A DNA stretch of 64,000 nucleotides from the NCBI RefSeq assembly GCF_026627445.1, contig NZ_JAPNLJ010000025.1, forward strand, positions 49,618 through 113,617, read 5' to 3'. Made by a program: the position numbers and the translations under genes. Source of the DNA: Streptomyces sp. H27-H1. Lineage in GTDB: Bacteria > Actinomycetota > Actinomycetes > Streptomycetales > Streptomycetaceae. Position 1 is the stretch's first letter, and each line of letters opens with the position of its first letter. This document shows positions 33,658 through 43,633 of the stretch, piece by piece. Below the pieces are notes generated by a model. That model saw nothing but the letters and a program-made list of their open reading frames with translations. It was not told the DNA's origin and did no database searches.

Positions 33658-34755
33658 ATGCCCGACTACCGCTACCGCGTCCACGACGCCTTGACCGGCG
33701 ACGTCGTCGTTCCGGATCTTCCACTGTCCGATGTCGAGTTCGGGCCTGGTCTTTCGGAGCCCGGCGACCTGTCGGGGGAGGTCCCCGTGCCGTTCCGGCA
33801 CCTGGTGGGCTCCACGATCAGCCCCGCGAACACCGTGCTGGTGGTGGAGCGGGACGACACCGTGCTGTGGGGCGGTCTGATCTGGCGGGCCGAGCCGGAA
33901 GGCGACAAGTTCCCGATCGAGGCGGGCGGCTGGGGCTCCTACCTTCAGCGCCGGCACGACGTCCACGGGCAGCTCGACGGGCGCGGCCCGTACGTCCACG
34001 CGGACGCCTGCCAGGTGATCCGCGATGTGTGGGCGTACGCACAAGCCCAGCCCGACGGCAATCTCAACGTGGCAGTCGACGGGGCGCCGAGCCGGACCAA
34101 GGTGGGTACGCCTGCCGAGCCGTACAAGGTCGAGTGGTGGGAATCCCCCGTTCTCGGCGACATCGTCGACGACATGACGAAGGTCGAGGGCGGCCCGGAG
34201 TGGACCGAGGACACGGTCTATTCGGACTACTCGGCCGGTCGGCCGTCTGGGCAGATACGTCTCGGGTGGCCGCGTCTGGGGACCCGCCGCGGCGACATCA
34301 TGTTCGCCTCCGGCGTCAACATCGTCGGAGACGCTCCGGTGACGTACGACGGGGACGCGTACGCGCAGGTCGTCATCGCGCTCGGGGCCGGCGAAGGGCG
34401 GGGGCGTCGGCGTGCCGTCGACGCTGTCCGGAACGGGCGTCTGCGTATGGAGCGGGTCCTTGAGGTGGCCGGGGAGAAGGGCAACGACCGTTTGGCGGCC
34501 CGGGCCCGCCGTGAGCGCATCGCCCGGCAGGTTCTCGGAGAGGTCAGCGAGATCCACGTCATCGACCATCCGTCGGCGCCGGTCGGATCGTGGCAGGTCG
34601 GTGATGACGTGCGGGTCCGTATCCACGGCCAGTGGGCTAACTGGGTCGGCTGGTGCCGGATCACCGGCTGGCGGATCCGTCCTCCTCAGGGCGACGACGG
34701 GGAGCGGGTCACGCTGTCACTGGCCCGGGCCGACCGATTCGTCTACGGGGGCTGA
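33658..34755 (+). CDS. Tail tip hub-like minor tail protein
   Basis: Encodes 365 aa from ATG 33658, two bases after the upstream stop. Features are VEFGPGLSEPGDLSGEVPV, a WGGLIWRAEPEGDKFPIEAGGWGSYLQRR strand pair and a C-terminal WQVGDDVRVRIHGQWANWVGWCRITGWRI. This pattern resembles the gp27/gpJ-like hub proteins of actinophage tails that seal the tube tip. The next gene begins two bases after its stop. Confidence 0.68.
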   Translation: MPDYRYRVHDALTGDVVVPDLPLSDVEFGPGLSEPGDLSGEVPVPFRHLVGSTISPANTVLVVERDDTVLWGGLIWRAEPEGDKFPIEAGGWGSYLQRRHDVHGQLDGRGPYVHADACQVIRDVWAYAQAQPDGNLNVAVDGAPSRTKVGTPAEPYKVEWWESPVLGDIVDDMTKVEGGPEWTEDTVYSDYSAGRPSGQIRLGWPRLGTRRGDIMFASGVNIVGDAPVTYDGDAYAQVVIALGAGEGRGRRRAVDAVRNGRLRMERVLEVAGEKGNDRLAARARRERIARQVLGEVSEIHVIDHPSAPVGSWQVGDDVRVRIHGQWANWVGWCRITGWRIRPPQGDDGERVTLSLARADRFVYGG

Positions 34756-34756
34756 T

Positions 34757-37700
34757 GTGGCGAGCCATCTGACGCAGATCGCGGCCCGGCTCGCCGATGT
34801 TGAGCGGCGGCTGACGGGGCAGGCCCGCTCGGCGAGCTTGGCGTACTCCTCGGTGGAGGCCGGGGCGATCGAGGTGTACGACGAGGACGGTGTTCTGACG
34901 GGCACCGTCGGTGTCCAGTTCGACGGGACGACCGGTGTCGCGACGTTCAACGGTCCCCCGCCACCGACGCCGACGATGCCGCAGGTCGTGCCCGTGCTGG
35001 GCGGCCTACGGGTCGGCTGGGACGGCGCTTTCACCGATGCGACGTCCCCGCCGCTGAACCTCGGCCGGGTGCAGGTGCATCTGCTGCTCGCCGCGGACGA
35101 GGCGTTGGACATCCGGAACCCGGCGGCGACGATCGAAGGCGCGTCGGGGGCGACGGTGACGATCGCGGTCAGCGACTACGTACCCCGGCATGTCCGCCTG
35201 GTGGCGCTCAGCACCGCCGGCATTCCGGGGCCGGGGTCCGCCCCGGTGATCGCGGCAGCGCGCCAGGCTGTCGGGCAGGACCTCCTCGACGGAATCGTGT
35301 CGGAGATCAAGCTCGCCGAGAAGGCCGTCACGGAAGCGAAGATCGCCATCGGCGCCGTGGGGACGGCCGCGCTGGCTGACGGCGCCGTGCTCGCGGACAA
35401 GCTCGCGAAGGCGTCCGTGACCGGCGACAAGATCGGCTCCGGCGCCGTCACCCTGAACGCACTCGGTGGCGTGTTGGCGGACGGGATCACCCAGCACTAC
35501 GTGGATGCGCTCGCCGACCCTGCTGCTTGGACGACGGCCGTCGTCGGCACCGGGGCGAAGTGGGTTCACCTGACGGGTATCGCGGACGCCCCGACCGGGC
35601 GGACCGTAGGCCAGGCCACCGGGTACACCGTGCTGCGCGGCTCCACGCCGATCCCGTACGACCCCGACACCCTTTACCGGATCTCGGCCCGCGTGCGGAC
35701 CCTTGCTCCGTCCGACTCCGGCACGGACAGCATCTACGTGGGCGTATTGGGGTTCGGTGCGGACGGCAAGACCATGGTGAACCGGGCGGGGGTGAACACC
35801 ATCAGCTCGCACTACTACTGCGCCGCGTCCCGCACGCCACTCCCCGCAGGCTCCGGATGGCAGGTGTTCACCGGCTACCTGCGGGGCCGGGCGCTGGCGG
35901 GCGCGTCAGGCTCGGCAGGGGTTTGCTCCGACCCCCGGGCCCCGGGCAAGCTTCACGATCAGGTGCGGTTCCTGGTGCCGTACCTCTACCTCAACTACGA
36001 GTCCACTCCGACGGGTACGGCCAGCGCCACCGGGGTCGTGCAGGTGGACGCGGTCACCGTCGAGATCCTCAAGACCGGCATCGTGGACAGCAGCAACATC
36101 GTGTCCGGGTCGGTGACCACGGGCGCCCTGGCGACCGATTCGGTGACCGCGGGCAAGGTCGCAGCGGACACGATCAGCGGCCGGGAGCTCCAGGCGGCTT
36201 CGATCTCCGCCGGGCATGTGGTCGCGGGCGCGATCACGACGGACAAGATGACCGTCGTCGGCACCGCGAACGTCCTGGCCGACCCCAGCTTCGAGGGCGC
36301 ACCAACGGTCGCCCTGGTGGCAGCCGTTACCTGGGCGACCCAGGACAAGACCATCGGGAACGGGTCTCCTTCCTCTCTGCGGATCGACGCCGTGTCTGCG
36401 ACTGCGGTCTACCGGGCAGTGGATCTCACCCTGCTGCCTGCGACTCCCGGAGATCAGCTGTACCTGGCTGCGGACTACTACGTCTCCGAGGACTGGGTGG
36501 GTGCGGAGATCAGCTTTCACGTCCGGTGGGAGGCCGGGGACGGAAAAATCCTCGGCTACGGCAAGGCCCGTACGGTGAGCCCTGTACGGGCGCAGTGGGC
36601 CCGGCTGTCCGCGACGGCCACGGCACCGGACGGGGCAGTCCGCGGACGCGTTCGGGCCGAGTCCGGCAACTCGACGGCGGGCACGCTGTGGTGGGATAAC
36701 GCCTGCGTCCGGCCGATCGTGGCCGGCGTGCAGATCGCGGACGGGGCGATCACCGCACCGAAGGTGTACGCGGGTGCGATCACCACCGACAAGCTCGCGG
36801 CGTTGGCGGTGACCGCCGACAAGATCGCGGCCGCAGCCATCACGGCGGACAAGGTGGCGGCGTTGTCGATCACGGCGGAGAAGCTGACGGCGAACTCGGT
36901 GACGGCGTCGGCCATCGCGGCGGGCGCCATTGAGGCCATCCACATCAAGGCGGGCTCGATCTCGGCGGACAAGATCGCGCTGGGGCTTGACGGCAACATG
37001 GTGGCGGACAGCAGCTTTGAGGGCGAGGTGGCGTTGAAGCGCGTCGCCGCGACGGGTGGCTGGAGCATCGTGAGCCCGGGCCGGGATACGGCGAAGGCGT
37101 TGCGGGCCGATTGCACTGCCTCGACGGCCACGGACCGCGTCCACACCCTGGGGATCTTCGCGGCGACGCCGGGGACACGAGTGTGGATGGCAGCGGACTA
37201 CCAGGTCAGCGCCGATTGGGTGGGCAAGCGGGCCCAGGTGTACATCCGGTGGGAGGACGCGCAGGGCGGAACGCTCGGCTACAGCCGAGTCGTCAGCGCC
37301 ACCGGTTCGGCGGGCAAAGGCTGGTTGTTCATGTCGGGGACCGCCCCGGAGCCGGCGCCCGCGCAGACGGCGACGGGCCGGATGCGCCTCGCCGTGGATG
37401 CGGGGACCGCAGGCACCGTGACGTTCGACAACGTGGTAGTCCGGCCAGTCGTGACATCTGGGGCTCCGGGGGGTCGGGCCGAGATCTCTCCGGAAGGCGT
37501 GCGCCTGTTCGACGCGGATGGTGAGGAGTCGATCTCTCTCGTCACCGGCAAGCCCCAGTATTTGACCATCACCAACGACGGTGTTCCCGTCGCAACGATC
37601 AACGAGAACGGGCACGCATCCTTCAACGACCTCTCGGTCGCAGGGCAGTTGACGATCAAGGGTGAGCGTCTGGAAGCGCAGCTCGTCGACCTGGCCCGCG

Positions 37701-38659
37701 GGGTGGTGGCCATCCACTCCACCACCCAGGGCGTGGAGGCAGCGATGGGCGCGGAGACCGGCTACATCGAGCTGCCCGTCAGGATCGAATCCGACCGGCA
37801 GTACCGGATCGTCGTGGACGCCTACCTGGATCCGTCCGCCGGAAACGGCGAGCACATCCTCTTCCTCCGGGATGGGGGCACCGGCGAGCCGACCGTGACG
37901 TCCCGGCAGATCCAGAGCATCATCGTGCCCGCCGGCGGAGGCTGGCAGCGCGTCCGGTTGGAGCACACGTGCTCAGGTGCCTCCCTCGGCGCGGGCACCC
38001 ACCGGCTGCTGAGCACCTTCCTGTGGAGGTGGGGCGCGGCCGGCGGAACGGTGTCGATGTTCGGCGGCGGGGAGTACCCGGCCGTCATGTACGTCGAGGA
38101 CGTCGGGAAGGCGATCGCGTCGACGGGAGAACTGAACCGGGGCACGAGCGGCGGTGGCACGGACCCGACGAAGCCTGCGACTCAGCGGTACGAGAAGACG
38201 TACGGGGCATCCTGGTCGGGCACCTACACCAACCGGAGCGGATACAGCAGCTACCACGGAAACCAAATGCTTCAGGGCTACTACTCCTCAACCAACGGCA
38301 CGACCGCATCGCTGGTGGGCTTCCCGACGGCTCTCACCACGGATCTCAGCGGGGCCAAGATCGAGAAGGTCATGATGTACCTGTACTTCGAGCACTGGTA
38401 CTTCGCGGCCGGCGGTTCGGCGGTGATCAAGCCCCACGGCCACACCTCCAGGCCGGGAAGCTTCGGCAGCGACAGCGCGTCGATGACGGTGAGCTGGCGC
38501 CGCAACGAGGGCAAGTGGATCGACATCACGTCGCTCTTCGACGCGTCCAAGAAGGGCATCGCCCTCGACCCCAACACGACGAGCAGCACCTACTACGGGC
38601 GGGCCCATGGCGTCGGCCAGCAGTACCCGCCTCAGCTAAAGGTGACGTACGTGAAGTAG
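34757..38659 (+). CDS. Tail fibre with tandem repeats
   Basis: Encodes 1300 aa from GTG 34757. After an N-terminal domain (VERRLTGQARSASLAYSSVEAGAIEVYD) come collagen-like runs of a ~10-residue repeat, I-x-A-D-K-[IL]-A-x-x-A/S-[IV]-T, at residues ~180-230, 455-500 and 670-745. These frame two related modules of about 150 residues, each starting NxxADxSFEG and ending near VRPIV/VRPVV, likely carbohydrate-binding. The C-terminal ~170 residues (YEKTYGASWSGTYTNRSGY...MLQGYYSSTNGTTASLVGFP) probably form the receptor-contact tip. It decides host attachment. Confidence 0.83.
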   Translation: MASHLTQIAARLADVERRLTGQARSASLAYSSVEAGAIEVYDEDGVLTGTVGVQFDGTTGVATFNGPPPPTPTMPQVVPVLGGLRVGWDGAFTDATSPPLNLGRVQVHLLLAADEALDIRNPAATIEGASGATVTIAVSDYVPRHVRLVALSTAGIPGPGSAPVIAAARQAVGQDLLDGIVSEIKLAEKAVTEAKIAIGAVGTAALADGAVLADKLAKASVTGDKIGSGAVTLNALGGVLADGITQHYVDALADPAAWTTAVVGTGAKWVHLTGIADAPTGRTVGQATGYTVLRGSTPIPYDPDTLYRISARVRTLAPSDSGTDSIYVGVLGFGADGKTMVNRAGVNTISSHYYCAASRTPLPAGSGWQVFTGYLRGRALAGASGSAGVCSDPRAPGKLHDQVRFLVPYLYLNYESTPTGTASATGVVQVDAVTVEILKTGIVDSSNIVSGSVTTGALATDSVTAGKVAADTISGRELQAASISAGHVVAGAITTDKMTVVGTANVLADPSFEGAPTVALVAAVTWATQDKTIGNGSPSSLRIDAVSATAVYRAVDLTLLPATPGDQLYLAADYYVSEDWVGAEISFHVRWEAGDGKILGYGKARTVSPVRAQWARLSATATAPDGAVRGRVRAESGNSTAGTLWWDNACVRPIVAGVQIADGAITAPKVYAGAITTDKLAALAVTADKIAAAAITADKVAALSITAEKLTANSVTASAIAAGAIEAIHIKAGSISADKIALGLDGNMVADSSFEGEVALKRVAATGGWSIVSPGRDTAKALRADCTASTATDRVHTLGIFAATPGTRVWMAADYQVSADWVGKRAQVYIRWEDAQGGTLGYSRVVSATGSAGKGWLFMSGTAPEPAPAQTATGRMRLAVDAGTAGTVTFDNVVVRPVVTSGAPGGRAEISPEGVRLFDADGEESISLVTGKPQYLTITNDGVPVATINENGHASFNDLSVAGQLTIKGERLEAQLVDLARGVVAIHSTTQGVEAAMGAETGYIELPVRIESDRQYRIVVDAYLDPSAGNGEHILFLRDGGTGEPTVTSRQIQSIIVPAGGGWQRVRLEHTCSGASLGAGTHRLLSTFLWRWGAAGGTVSMFGGGEYPAVMYVEDVGKAIASTGELNRGTSGGGTDPTKPATQRYEKTYGASWSGTYTNRSGYSSYHGNQMLQGYYSSTNGTTASLVGFPTALTTDLSGAKIEKVMMYLYFEHWYFAAGGSAVIKPHGHTSRPGSFGSDSASMTVSWRRNEGKWIDITSLFDASKKGIALDPNTTSSTYYGRAHGVGQQYPPQLKVTYVK

Positions 38660-38726
38660 CTGCCCCTGCGTCCGGTTGGCGCACGTACGATCGAATCAGG
38701 CGTGGGGCTGCTGGGAGTGATCAGAG

Positions 38727-39083
38727 TTGTCTGTGCCGCCGAGCGCCGAGCCCACGTTGTGGGAGTTGCACCGTGCGGTGTCGCAGCTCCGTGAGGACCT
38801 TCGAGGTGACCTCGTGCACCTCGCCGCGCGTCTCGATCAGGTGGTCACCCAGGACGTGTACCGGGCTGATCAGCGTGCGACGGAGCAGCGCATCGGCCAA
38901 GTGGAGGCTGCACTCGCGGGACTGCGTGGGGAGCACGACCAGATCACGGAGCGGGGCGATCAGCAGCGCCGGGAGGACCAACTTCAGGCTGCGGCCACCC
39001 GGCGGCTGGTGGTGAGTTCCTTCGTCGCTCCGCTTGTGCTGATGGCCGTGCAGCTGTGGCTGGTTTCGCGCGGCACCTCCTAG
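38727..39083 (+). CDS. Coiled-coil protein with C-terminal TM helix
   Basis: Encodes 118 aa from TTG 38727. Residues ~10-85 are a charged coiled coil (VSQLREDLRGDLVHLAARLDQ...EHDQITERGDQQRRED) and the last ~25 form one transmembrane helix (LVVSSFVAPLVLMAVQLWLV). It precedes the endolysin, so it may be a holin, spanin-like helper or anchored lysis regulator. A very similar design is widespread in Streptomyces phages. Confidence 0.65.
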   Translation: MSVPPSAEPTLWELHRAVSQLREDLRGDLVHLAARLDQVVTQDVYRADQRATEQRIGQVEAALAGLRGEHDQITERGDQQRREDQLQAAATRRLVVSSFVAPLVLMAVQLWLVSRGTS

Positions 39084-39137
39084 CAGTAGCTCCACCCTTT
39101 TTCGATCTTGGGCGCGGGAGAAATCCGAGATTCGACA

Positions 39138-39890
39138 ATGGCAACACCCCTGAGTGCTGACGCACTTGTGGCGGCCCTGCGCGCTGAAGGCGTGCGGGTC
39201 GTCGAGCGCCCTGGCTGGCGCACCCACAACCGGAACTCCAAGGGGGCTTGGGGCCCCATGCATGGCGTGATGGTCCACCACACGGTGACGTCGGGCACAG
39301 CGAGCACCGTGAGCATCTGCGAGAACGGCTACTCGGGACTTCCCGGTCCGCTGTGCCACGGCGTGATCGCGAAAGACGGCACAGTCCATCTCGTCGGCTA
39401 CGGTCGGGCGAACCATGCGGGCGCCGGCGACTCCGACGTCCTGGCCGCGGTCATCGCGGAACGTGCCCTGCCTGCGGCCAACGAGGCTGACAAGGACGGG
39501 AATCCGCACTTCTACGGCTGGGAGTGCGAGAACCTCGGCGACGGCCGAGACCCGTGGCCGGCGGCTCAGCTGGAGGCGATCGAGCGTGTCTCCGCCGCAC
39601 TGTGCCGTGCCCACAAGTGGAGCGCGGCGAGCGTCATCGGTCACCTGGAGTGGCAGCCCGGGAAGGTCGACCCGAAGGGCTTCGCGATGTCCGGGCTGCG
39701 CCAGCGGATCGCCGGCCGTCTGAACGGCAAGCCGGGCGGCGGCTCGGCCACCTACACCGTGCGCGCCGGGGACACCCTGTCCGGGATCGGCGGGCGCCTC
39801 GGCGTGAACTGGCTGGCCCTGGCCCGCGAGAACAACATCGCCTCCCCGTACGTCATCCAGCCCGGCCAGACCCTGAAGGTGCCGAAGTGA
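39138..39890 (+). CDS. Endolysin: amidase with LysM domain
   Basis: Encodes 250 aa from ATG 39138. Residues ~30-180 form an N-acetylmuramoyl-L-alanine amidase 2 (T7 lysozyme-like) domain, with the zinc ligand pattern GVMVHHTVT, ANHAGAG and a distal VIGHLEWQPGKVDPKGF. Residues ~205-250 are one LysM peptidoglycan-binding motif (YTVRAGDTLSGIGGRLGVNW...YVIQPGQTLKVP). It cuts the bond between glycan and stem peptide at the end of infection. No signal peptide, so it depends on a holin. It overlaps the holin gene by four bases. Confidence 0.92.
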   Translation: MATPLSADALVAALRAEGVRVVERPGWRTHNRNSKGAWGPMHGVMVHHTVTSGTASTVSICENGYSGLPGPLCHGVIAKDGTVHLVGYGRANHAGAGDSDVLAAVIAERALPAANEADKDGNPHFYGWECENLGDGRDPWPAAQLEAIERVSAALCRAHKWSAASVIGHLEWQPGKVDPKGFAMSGLRQRIAGRLNGKPGGGSATYTVRAGDTLSGIGGRLGVNWLALARENNIASPYVIQPGQTLKVPK

Positions 39891-40165
39891 CCAAGAAGAG
39901 TGCGTTCGACGCGAACCAGCGAACTGTCCGGACGGTCTTCCAGACTCTCCTGGGTCTGGCTGCGGGTCTCCCGCTGATTATCGACGCGAGCGGGATCCCG
40001 CAGACGACGGCGGGTGTCGCCGTCGCCCTGGCGGTGGCCGGAGCTGTCACCCGGGTGATGGCCCTGTCCGTCGTACACAACCTGCTGCCGAACTGGCTGT
40101 ACCGCAGTGATCCCCCGCCGAGGGCGGACGAGGGCGGCGGACAGCTGACCATCGTGGACGACTGA
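39887..40165 (+). CDS. Holin
   Basis: Encodes 92 aa from GTG 39887 (GTGA overlap with the endolysin). Two transmembrane helices are evident (TLLGLAAGLPLIIDASGI and AGVAVALAVAGAVTRVMALSVV), with basic N-terminus and an acidic C-terminus after YRSDPPPRADEGG. Holins make the membrane hole that lets the endolysin reach the wall. It closes the phage lysis module and is the last gene of the virion transcript. Confidence 0.78.
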   Translation: MTKKSAFDANQRTVRTVFQTLLGLAAGLPLIIDASGIPQTTAGVAVALAVAGAVTRVMALSVVHNLLPNWLYRSDPPPRADEGGGQLTIVDD

Positions 40166-40286
40166 TCACGGCGAGCCCCCGGGGAACTGGGGGCTCGGCC
40201 CTCTTCTCAGCGGTGCGAGGTTGCCCGGCCTGCGTCGCCGACGGCGCTGGTCGAGGAGGCGCTGGTGATGGGATCTTCGGGAGGGG

Positions 40287-40319
40287 CCTGTGGCCCCCAG
40301 CAATGCTGGGGGCCACAGG
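40287..40319. terminator. Long palindrome, bidirectional terminator
   Basis: A 16-bp perfect stem (40287-40302 with 40304-40319) with a single-base centre, between the plus-strand lysis module and the end of the minus-strand secreted protein gene. It probably stops both transcripts. Confidence 0.8.
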
Positions 40320-40339
40320 TGGTGGTTGAGCCGTGCGGG

Positions 40340-43300
40340 TCAGAAAAGACCGTTGATGCTGCTGGACCAGCCACTCGATCCGACGAGGAGGGGTGACTTG
40401 TTGCTGCTGGGGCCGCCTGGGTAGAAGAGGAGGCAGCCGGTGGGGCAGCTGGCGGTTTGGGAGTTCCCTGCACTGTCGACGTATCTGACTGGGTAGTCAG
40501 CACTGTTCGGTGTGGTCGCCCACAGGTCTCCGGGCTCATCGCCGGCCTTGACCTGGAATTGCTTGTACGGGATTAGGGTGCCGTCGTCGTTGGCGGTCTT
40601 GTCGACGACGACGCCCTGGGCATTGCCGCTGGTGGCGAGCAGGGGGCGCGTGTCGTCGCCCCAGCCACTGGCGCCGTATGTGTCGCCGAGGCCGTCGATT
40701 CCGCGTTCGAGGCTGTAGACGCCGTTGATCATCTTGCCGAGGTAGAGGTGGAGTGTGTTGTTGAGCGTGTCGCGGGCGAGGATGTCCTTGATGCCGTCGC
40801 TGTTCTGGTCGCCGACGCCCAGGACTGTCATTCTGCCCCAGCCGCCGGTGGGCCCGGCCAGTGTGGCGGGGTTGTCCAGGTCGAAGGGCTCGTCCTGATC
40901 CGCAAGGCCACCCGGGATCCGGTTCCCGGAATAGATGCGAAGAGCGACGTTCCCCGAGCACGCGCCATCGATGTAGGTACATTCGAGCGCGAGTAGGTCG
41001 TTGCCCTTTGCATGGAGCCCATCTGGGCGCTGGTCGATGTCTCCAGGGGCGACGATCTGCCGGAGCCGTGCCCAGCCCTCGGCGCCCAGCCTGGAGGGTG
41101 CCTCCAACGGTCGGCGGCCTGCGTACGAGAGGGACCCTTGCCCGTCGCCGGGGTAGCGGTAGAGGCGGTCGGTCCCGAGGCGGACGATGGCGTCCTCGTA
41201 GCCGTCGGGAGCGGCGGTGGGGCTGATGAAGTTCATGAAATCACCGCCATGTGCGATCAGCGCATTTTCCCATCCCCCTGATCCGACGATGGATCCGCTG
41301 ACATGTCCGGTGCCGTTGCCGGAGTAGTAGCGCAAGCGGCCGTCAGGTCCTGTGGCGAGCATGTCGACGTGGCCGTCGCCGTTGAGGTCGCCCTTGAGGT
41401 CTTCGATCGCTTTCCCGTCCAGGGGGCTCTTGCCGTTCGGATAGACGAAACCGCCTGAGATCGTTTTCAGGAGGGTGACGCCTTTTGTGCCGTCGGTCGG
41501 TGAGCGGTTGCCCGCCTTGTCGAAGGCAATGATGTAGAGGGTGCTCTGGGGCCGGCCGGTGGGGACGACCTCGATGACGGCTTCCTTCACGCCGGTGGCG
41601 AGCGGTACCCAGTTGCTCCCTTCGCAGGGGGTGCTGGAGATGGAGATGGGGATGTCCAGCCGCCAGCAGAAGCCGGCGAGGTCGGTGGCCGGGTTGTAGA
41701 GCTTGAGGCGCAGTGGAGTGCGCGCTTTGTGGTCAGTGGTGTCGAGGTCCTGTTTGTCCTCCCTCGTGACGGTGACGCGGAGGGGAGGGCCTGTCTTGTC
41801 GACGGTGAACGAGCACCAAGGGGTGGGTGGGTAACTCTTGGTGTTTTCCTCGTCGAGGGCGTAGACCTGCCAGCTGTAGGTACCGCTGGACAGGATGTCG
41901 GTGTCCACGGTCGCGAAGGCGGTGCCTCCGGTCCACACCGTCTTGTAATTGGAGGGGAAGGACACGTCGCCGCCGGCCGAGTTTTTGACCTTGAAGATGC
42001 CGGTGACGTAGCCACTGTCCCTGTCGCGGAGGGTGGCGGTCATCGCGAGGCCGCTGTTGCCGATGGAACCGCCGCAGGGCACGGACTTGAGGCCGTCGGC
42101 GCCGGCTGCCCAGAAGCCTTCGAAGGCCCCGCTGCTGAGTACCTCGGGCAGGAAGTTGTACGTGACTTGGAGGACGGGGTTGTTGCGCAGGCGCTTGAAG
42201 GTGTTGGCGTTGCCGGTGGCGGGGACGCGTAGGCCGAAGACGAGCGGGTCCCAGTCCTTGGTCGCGGCTTCCTGCACGTAGGCGGTCAAACTCGCGGACT
42301 TGAAGTCGAAGCCTTCTACGCCGGGGCAGTAGGTGGGGTTGCCGTGGGCGAACTTGCCTTCGGCGACCTTGTAGCCCCAGTAGTTGTTTCGGGTGTTCCA
42401 TGTGGGTGTCGTGCTGATGTCCTTCGAGGTCCACAGCTGGGTGTAACCGGCAGCGGCAGGGTCACAGCCCCAGGAGTGGGTCTGCTCCACGGCGAAGGTG
42501 GCATCCTGGATGGTGGCGCCTTGGAGTCCGTTGGTGTTCATCGCGAAGAAGGACTCGGTGTCACCGTCTCCGTTGTAGCCGACGCGAGGCTCATCCGCCG
42601 GGTTGCTGGAGTTCCAGCCGCTGCCGTTGGGGTAGTCCGCATTCGGTGTATCGGAGTACACGACGGCCCACTTCTCCCGCCAGCCGCCGTCAAAGTCTGG
42701 GTCGATGACCAGCGGGAACTGTGTGGCGGAGGCCAGCAGGGTGGAGTCGGGGGTCAGCGTGAGGGTGTTGGCGGTGACGTCCGCCGCAACCGGGGCCCCC
42801 TTGGGAGCCGGCTCGGGTTCCTCCGCGAGAAGGAGGCTGGGGGCCGCGGACTTGGCCAGTGGGGCGGGTGCTTCGGTGGCGGCCGGTTCGGGCTGTTCCC
42901 ACATCTTAGGCTTCGGCGCGCTGAAGACGACGCGTCCGCCGGCGTCCTTGGCCAGCAGCTGGTCGCTGGCGTCGTCGTCGAGGGTGACGCCGACGGTGGT
43001 GATGGCGAACTTGATGGTTTTCAGGGCCGGGTTGGCGGCGGCTTCGGGGGTTTTGACGATGAGGTGCTGGGCGAAGCCGTTAACCTTGGCGATCAGCTTG
43101 AGGTCGACGTCGGGAAGCACGGACTCGTAGAGCGCGGTGTTCTCCCCCAGCACCGGCTCAGGAAGCTTGCCGGGCCAGCCCAGGGCCAGCTTCTTGCCTT
43201 CCTTGTCCATCTCGACCATCGGTCCGTCCCCGCCCGCAGAGAACGTGATGCCGAACGCGGCCGTCGGGCCGATCGTGCCGTCCTCGCGCTTGATGACGGT

Positions 43301-43633
43301 GTCGTCGGCCTTGCGCCAGAGGCCGTCGTGGCGAGTCCAGACGGGCAGCGTGAACTGCTTCTGCGTCAGGCTCCCGTCCGGATTCGCATACGTCTCAGAG
43401 GTCTCGGTACGGCGGTCGATGATCTCAACCCGCTCGCCCGACTCCCGGGCCAGGCCGACGGCCTTCACCTCCGACGCAGACTTCGGGGCACCCGAGGCCA
43501 CAGTCGAACTGTCTGCCGCGGTCGCAACCGCCGCGGGCTCAGTGAGCAGGGTCGCCGCGGTAAAGGGGAGTGCGAGAGCGAGGAGGGCTGCGAGCGAGCG
43601 GGGTGGGTGCGCACCGGCTCTTCGTTGGTTCAT
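40340..43633 (-). CDS. Secreted FG-GAP/DNRLRE-type protein beside RHS gene
   Basis: Encodes 1097 aa from ATG 43633. The first ~40 residues form a signal peptide (RRAGAHPPRSLAALLALALPF). A DNRLRE-like repeat region (residues ~300-480, WREKWAVVYSDTPNADYPNGSGWNS) and a Trp/Cys-rich beta-sandwich area follow, and FG-GAP/VCBS repeats occur late (DLNGDGHVDMLATGPDGRLRYYSG, GVGDQNSDGIKDILARD). Such proteins are regularly encoded beside Streptomyces RHS proteins and are thought to be extracellular shells or adhesins. Here it is divergent from the RHS gene across a shared 253-base promoter region. Confidence 0.75.
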   Translation of the reverse strand: MNQRRAGAHPPRSLAALLALALPFTAATLLTEPAAVATAADSSTVASGAPKSASEVKAVGLARESGERVEIIDRRTETSETYANPDGSLTQKQFTLPVWTRHDGLWRKADDTVIKREDGTIGPTAAFGITFSAGGDGPMVEMDKEGKKLALGWPGKLPEPVLGENTALYESVLPDVDLKLIAKVNGFAQHLIVKTPEAAANPALKTIKFAITTVGVTLDDDASDQLLAKDAGGRVVFSAPKPKMWEQPEPAATEAPAPLAKSAAPSLLLAEEPEPAPKGAPVAADVTANTLTLTPDSTLLASATQFPLVIDPDFDGGWREKWAVVYSDTPNADYPNGSGWNSSNPADEPRVGYNGDGDTESFFAMNTNGLQGATIQDATFAVEQTHSWGCDPAAAGYTQLWTSKDISTTPTWNTRNNYWGYKVAEGKFAHGNPTYCPGVEGFDFKSASLTAYVQEAATKDWDPLVFGLRVPATGNANTFKRLRNNPVLQVTYNFLPEVLSSGAFEGFWAAGADGLKSVPCGGSIGNSGLAMTATLRDRDSGYVTGIFKVKNSAGGDVSFPSNYKTVWTGGTAFATVDTDILSSGTYSWQVYALDEENTKSYPPTPWCSFTVDKTGPPLRVTVTREDKQDLDTTDHKARTPLRLKLYNPATDLAGFCWRLDIPISISSTPCEGSNWVPLATGVKEAVIEVVPTGRPQSTLYIIAFDKAGNRSPTDGTKGVTLLKTISGGFVYPNGKSPLDGKAIEDLKGDLNGDGHVDMLATGPDGRLRYYSGNGTGHVSGSIVGSGGWENALIAHGGDFMNFISPTAAPDGYEDAIVRLGTDRLYRYPGDGQGSLSYAGRRPLEAPSRLGAEGWARLRQIVAPGDIDQRPDGLHAKGNDLLALECTYIDGACSGNVALRIYSGNRIPGGLADQDEPFDLDNPATLAGPTGGWGRMTVLGVGDQNSDGIKDILARDTLNNTLHLYLGKMINGVYSLERGIDGLGDTYGASGWGDDTRPLLATSGNAQGVVVDKTANDDGTLIPYKQFQVKAGDEPGDLWATTPNSADYPVRYVDSAGNSQTASCPTGCLLFYPGGPSSNKSPLLVGSSGWSSSINGLF

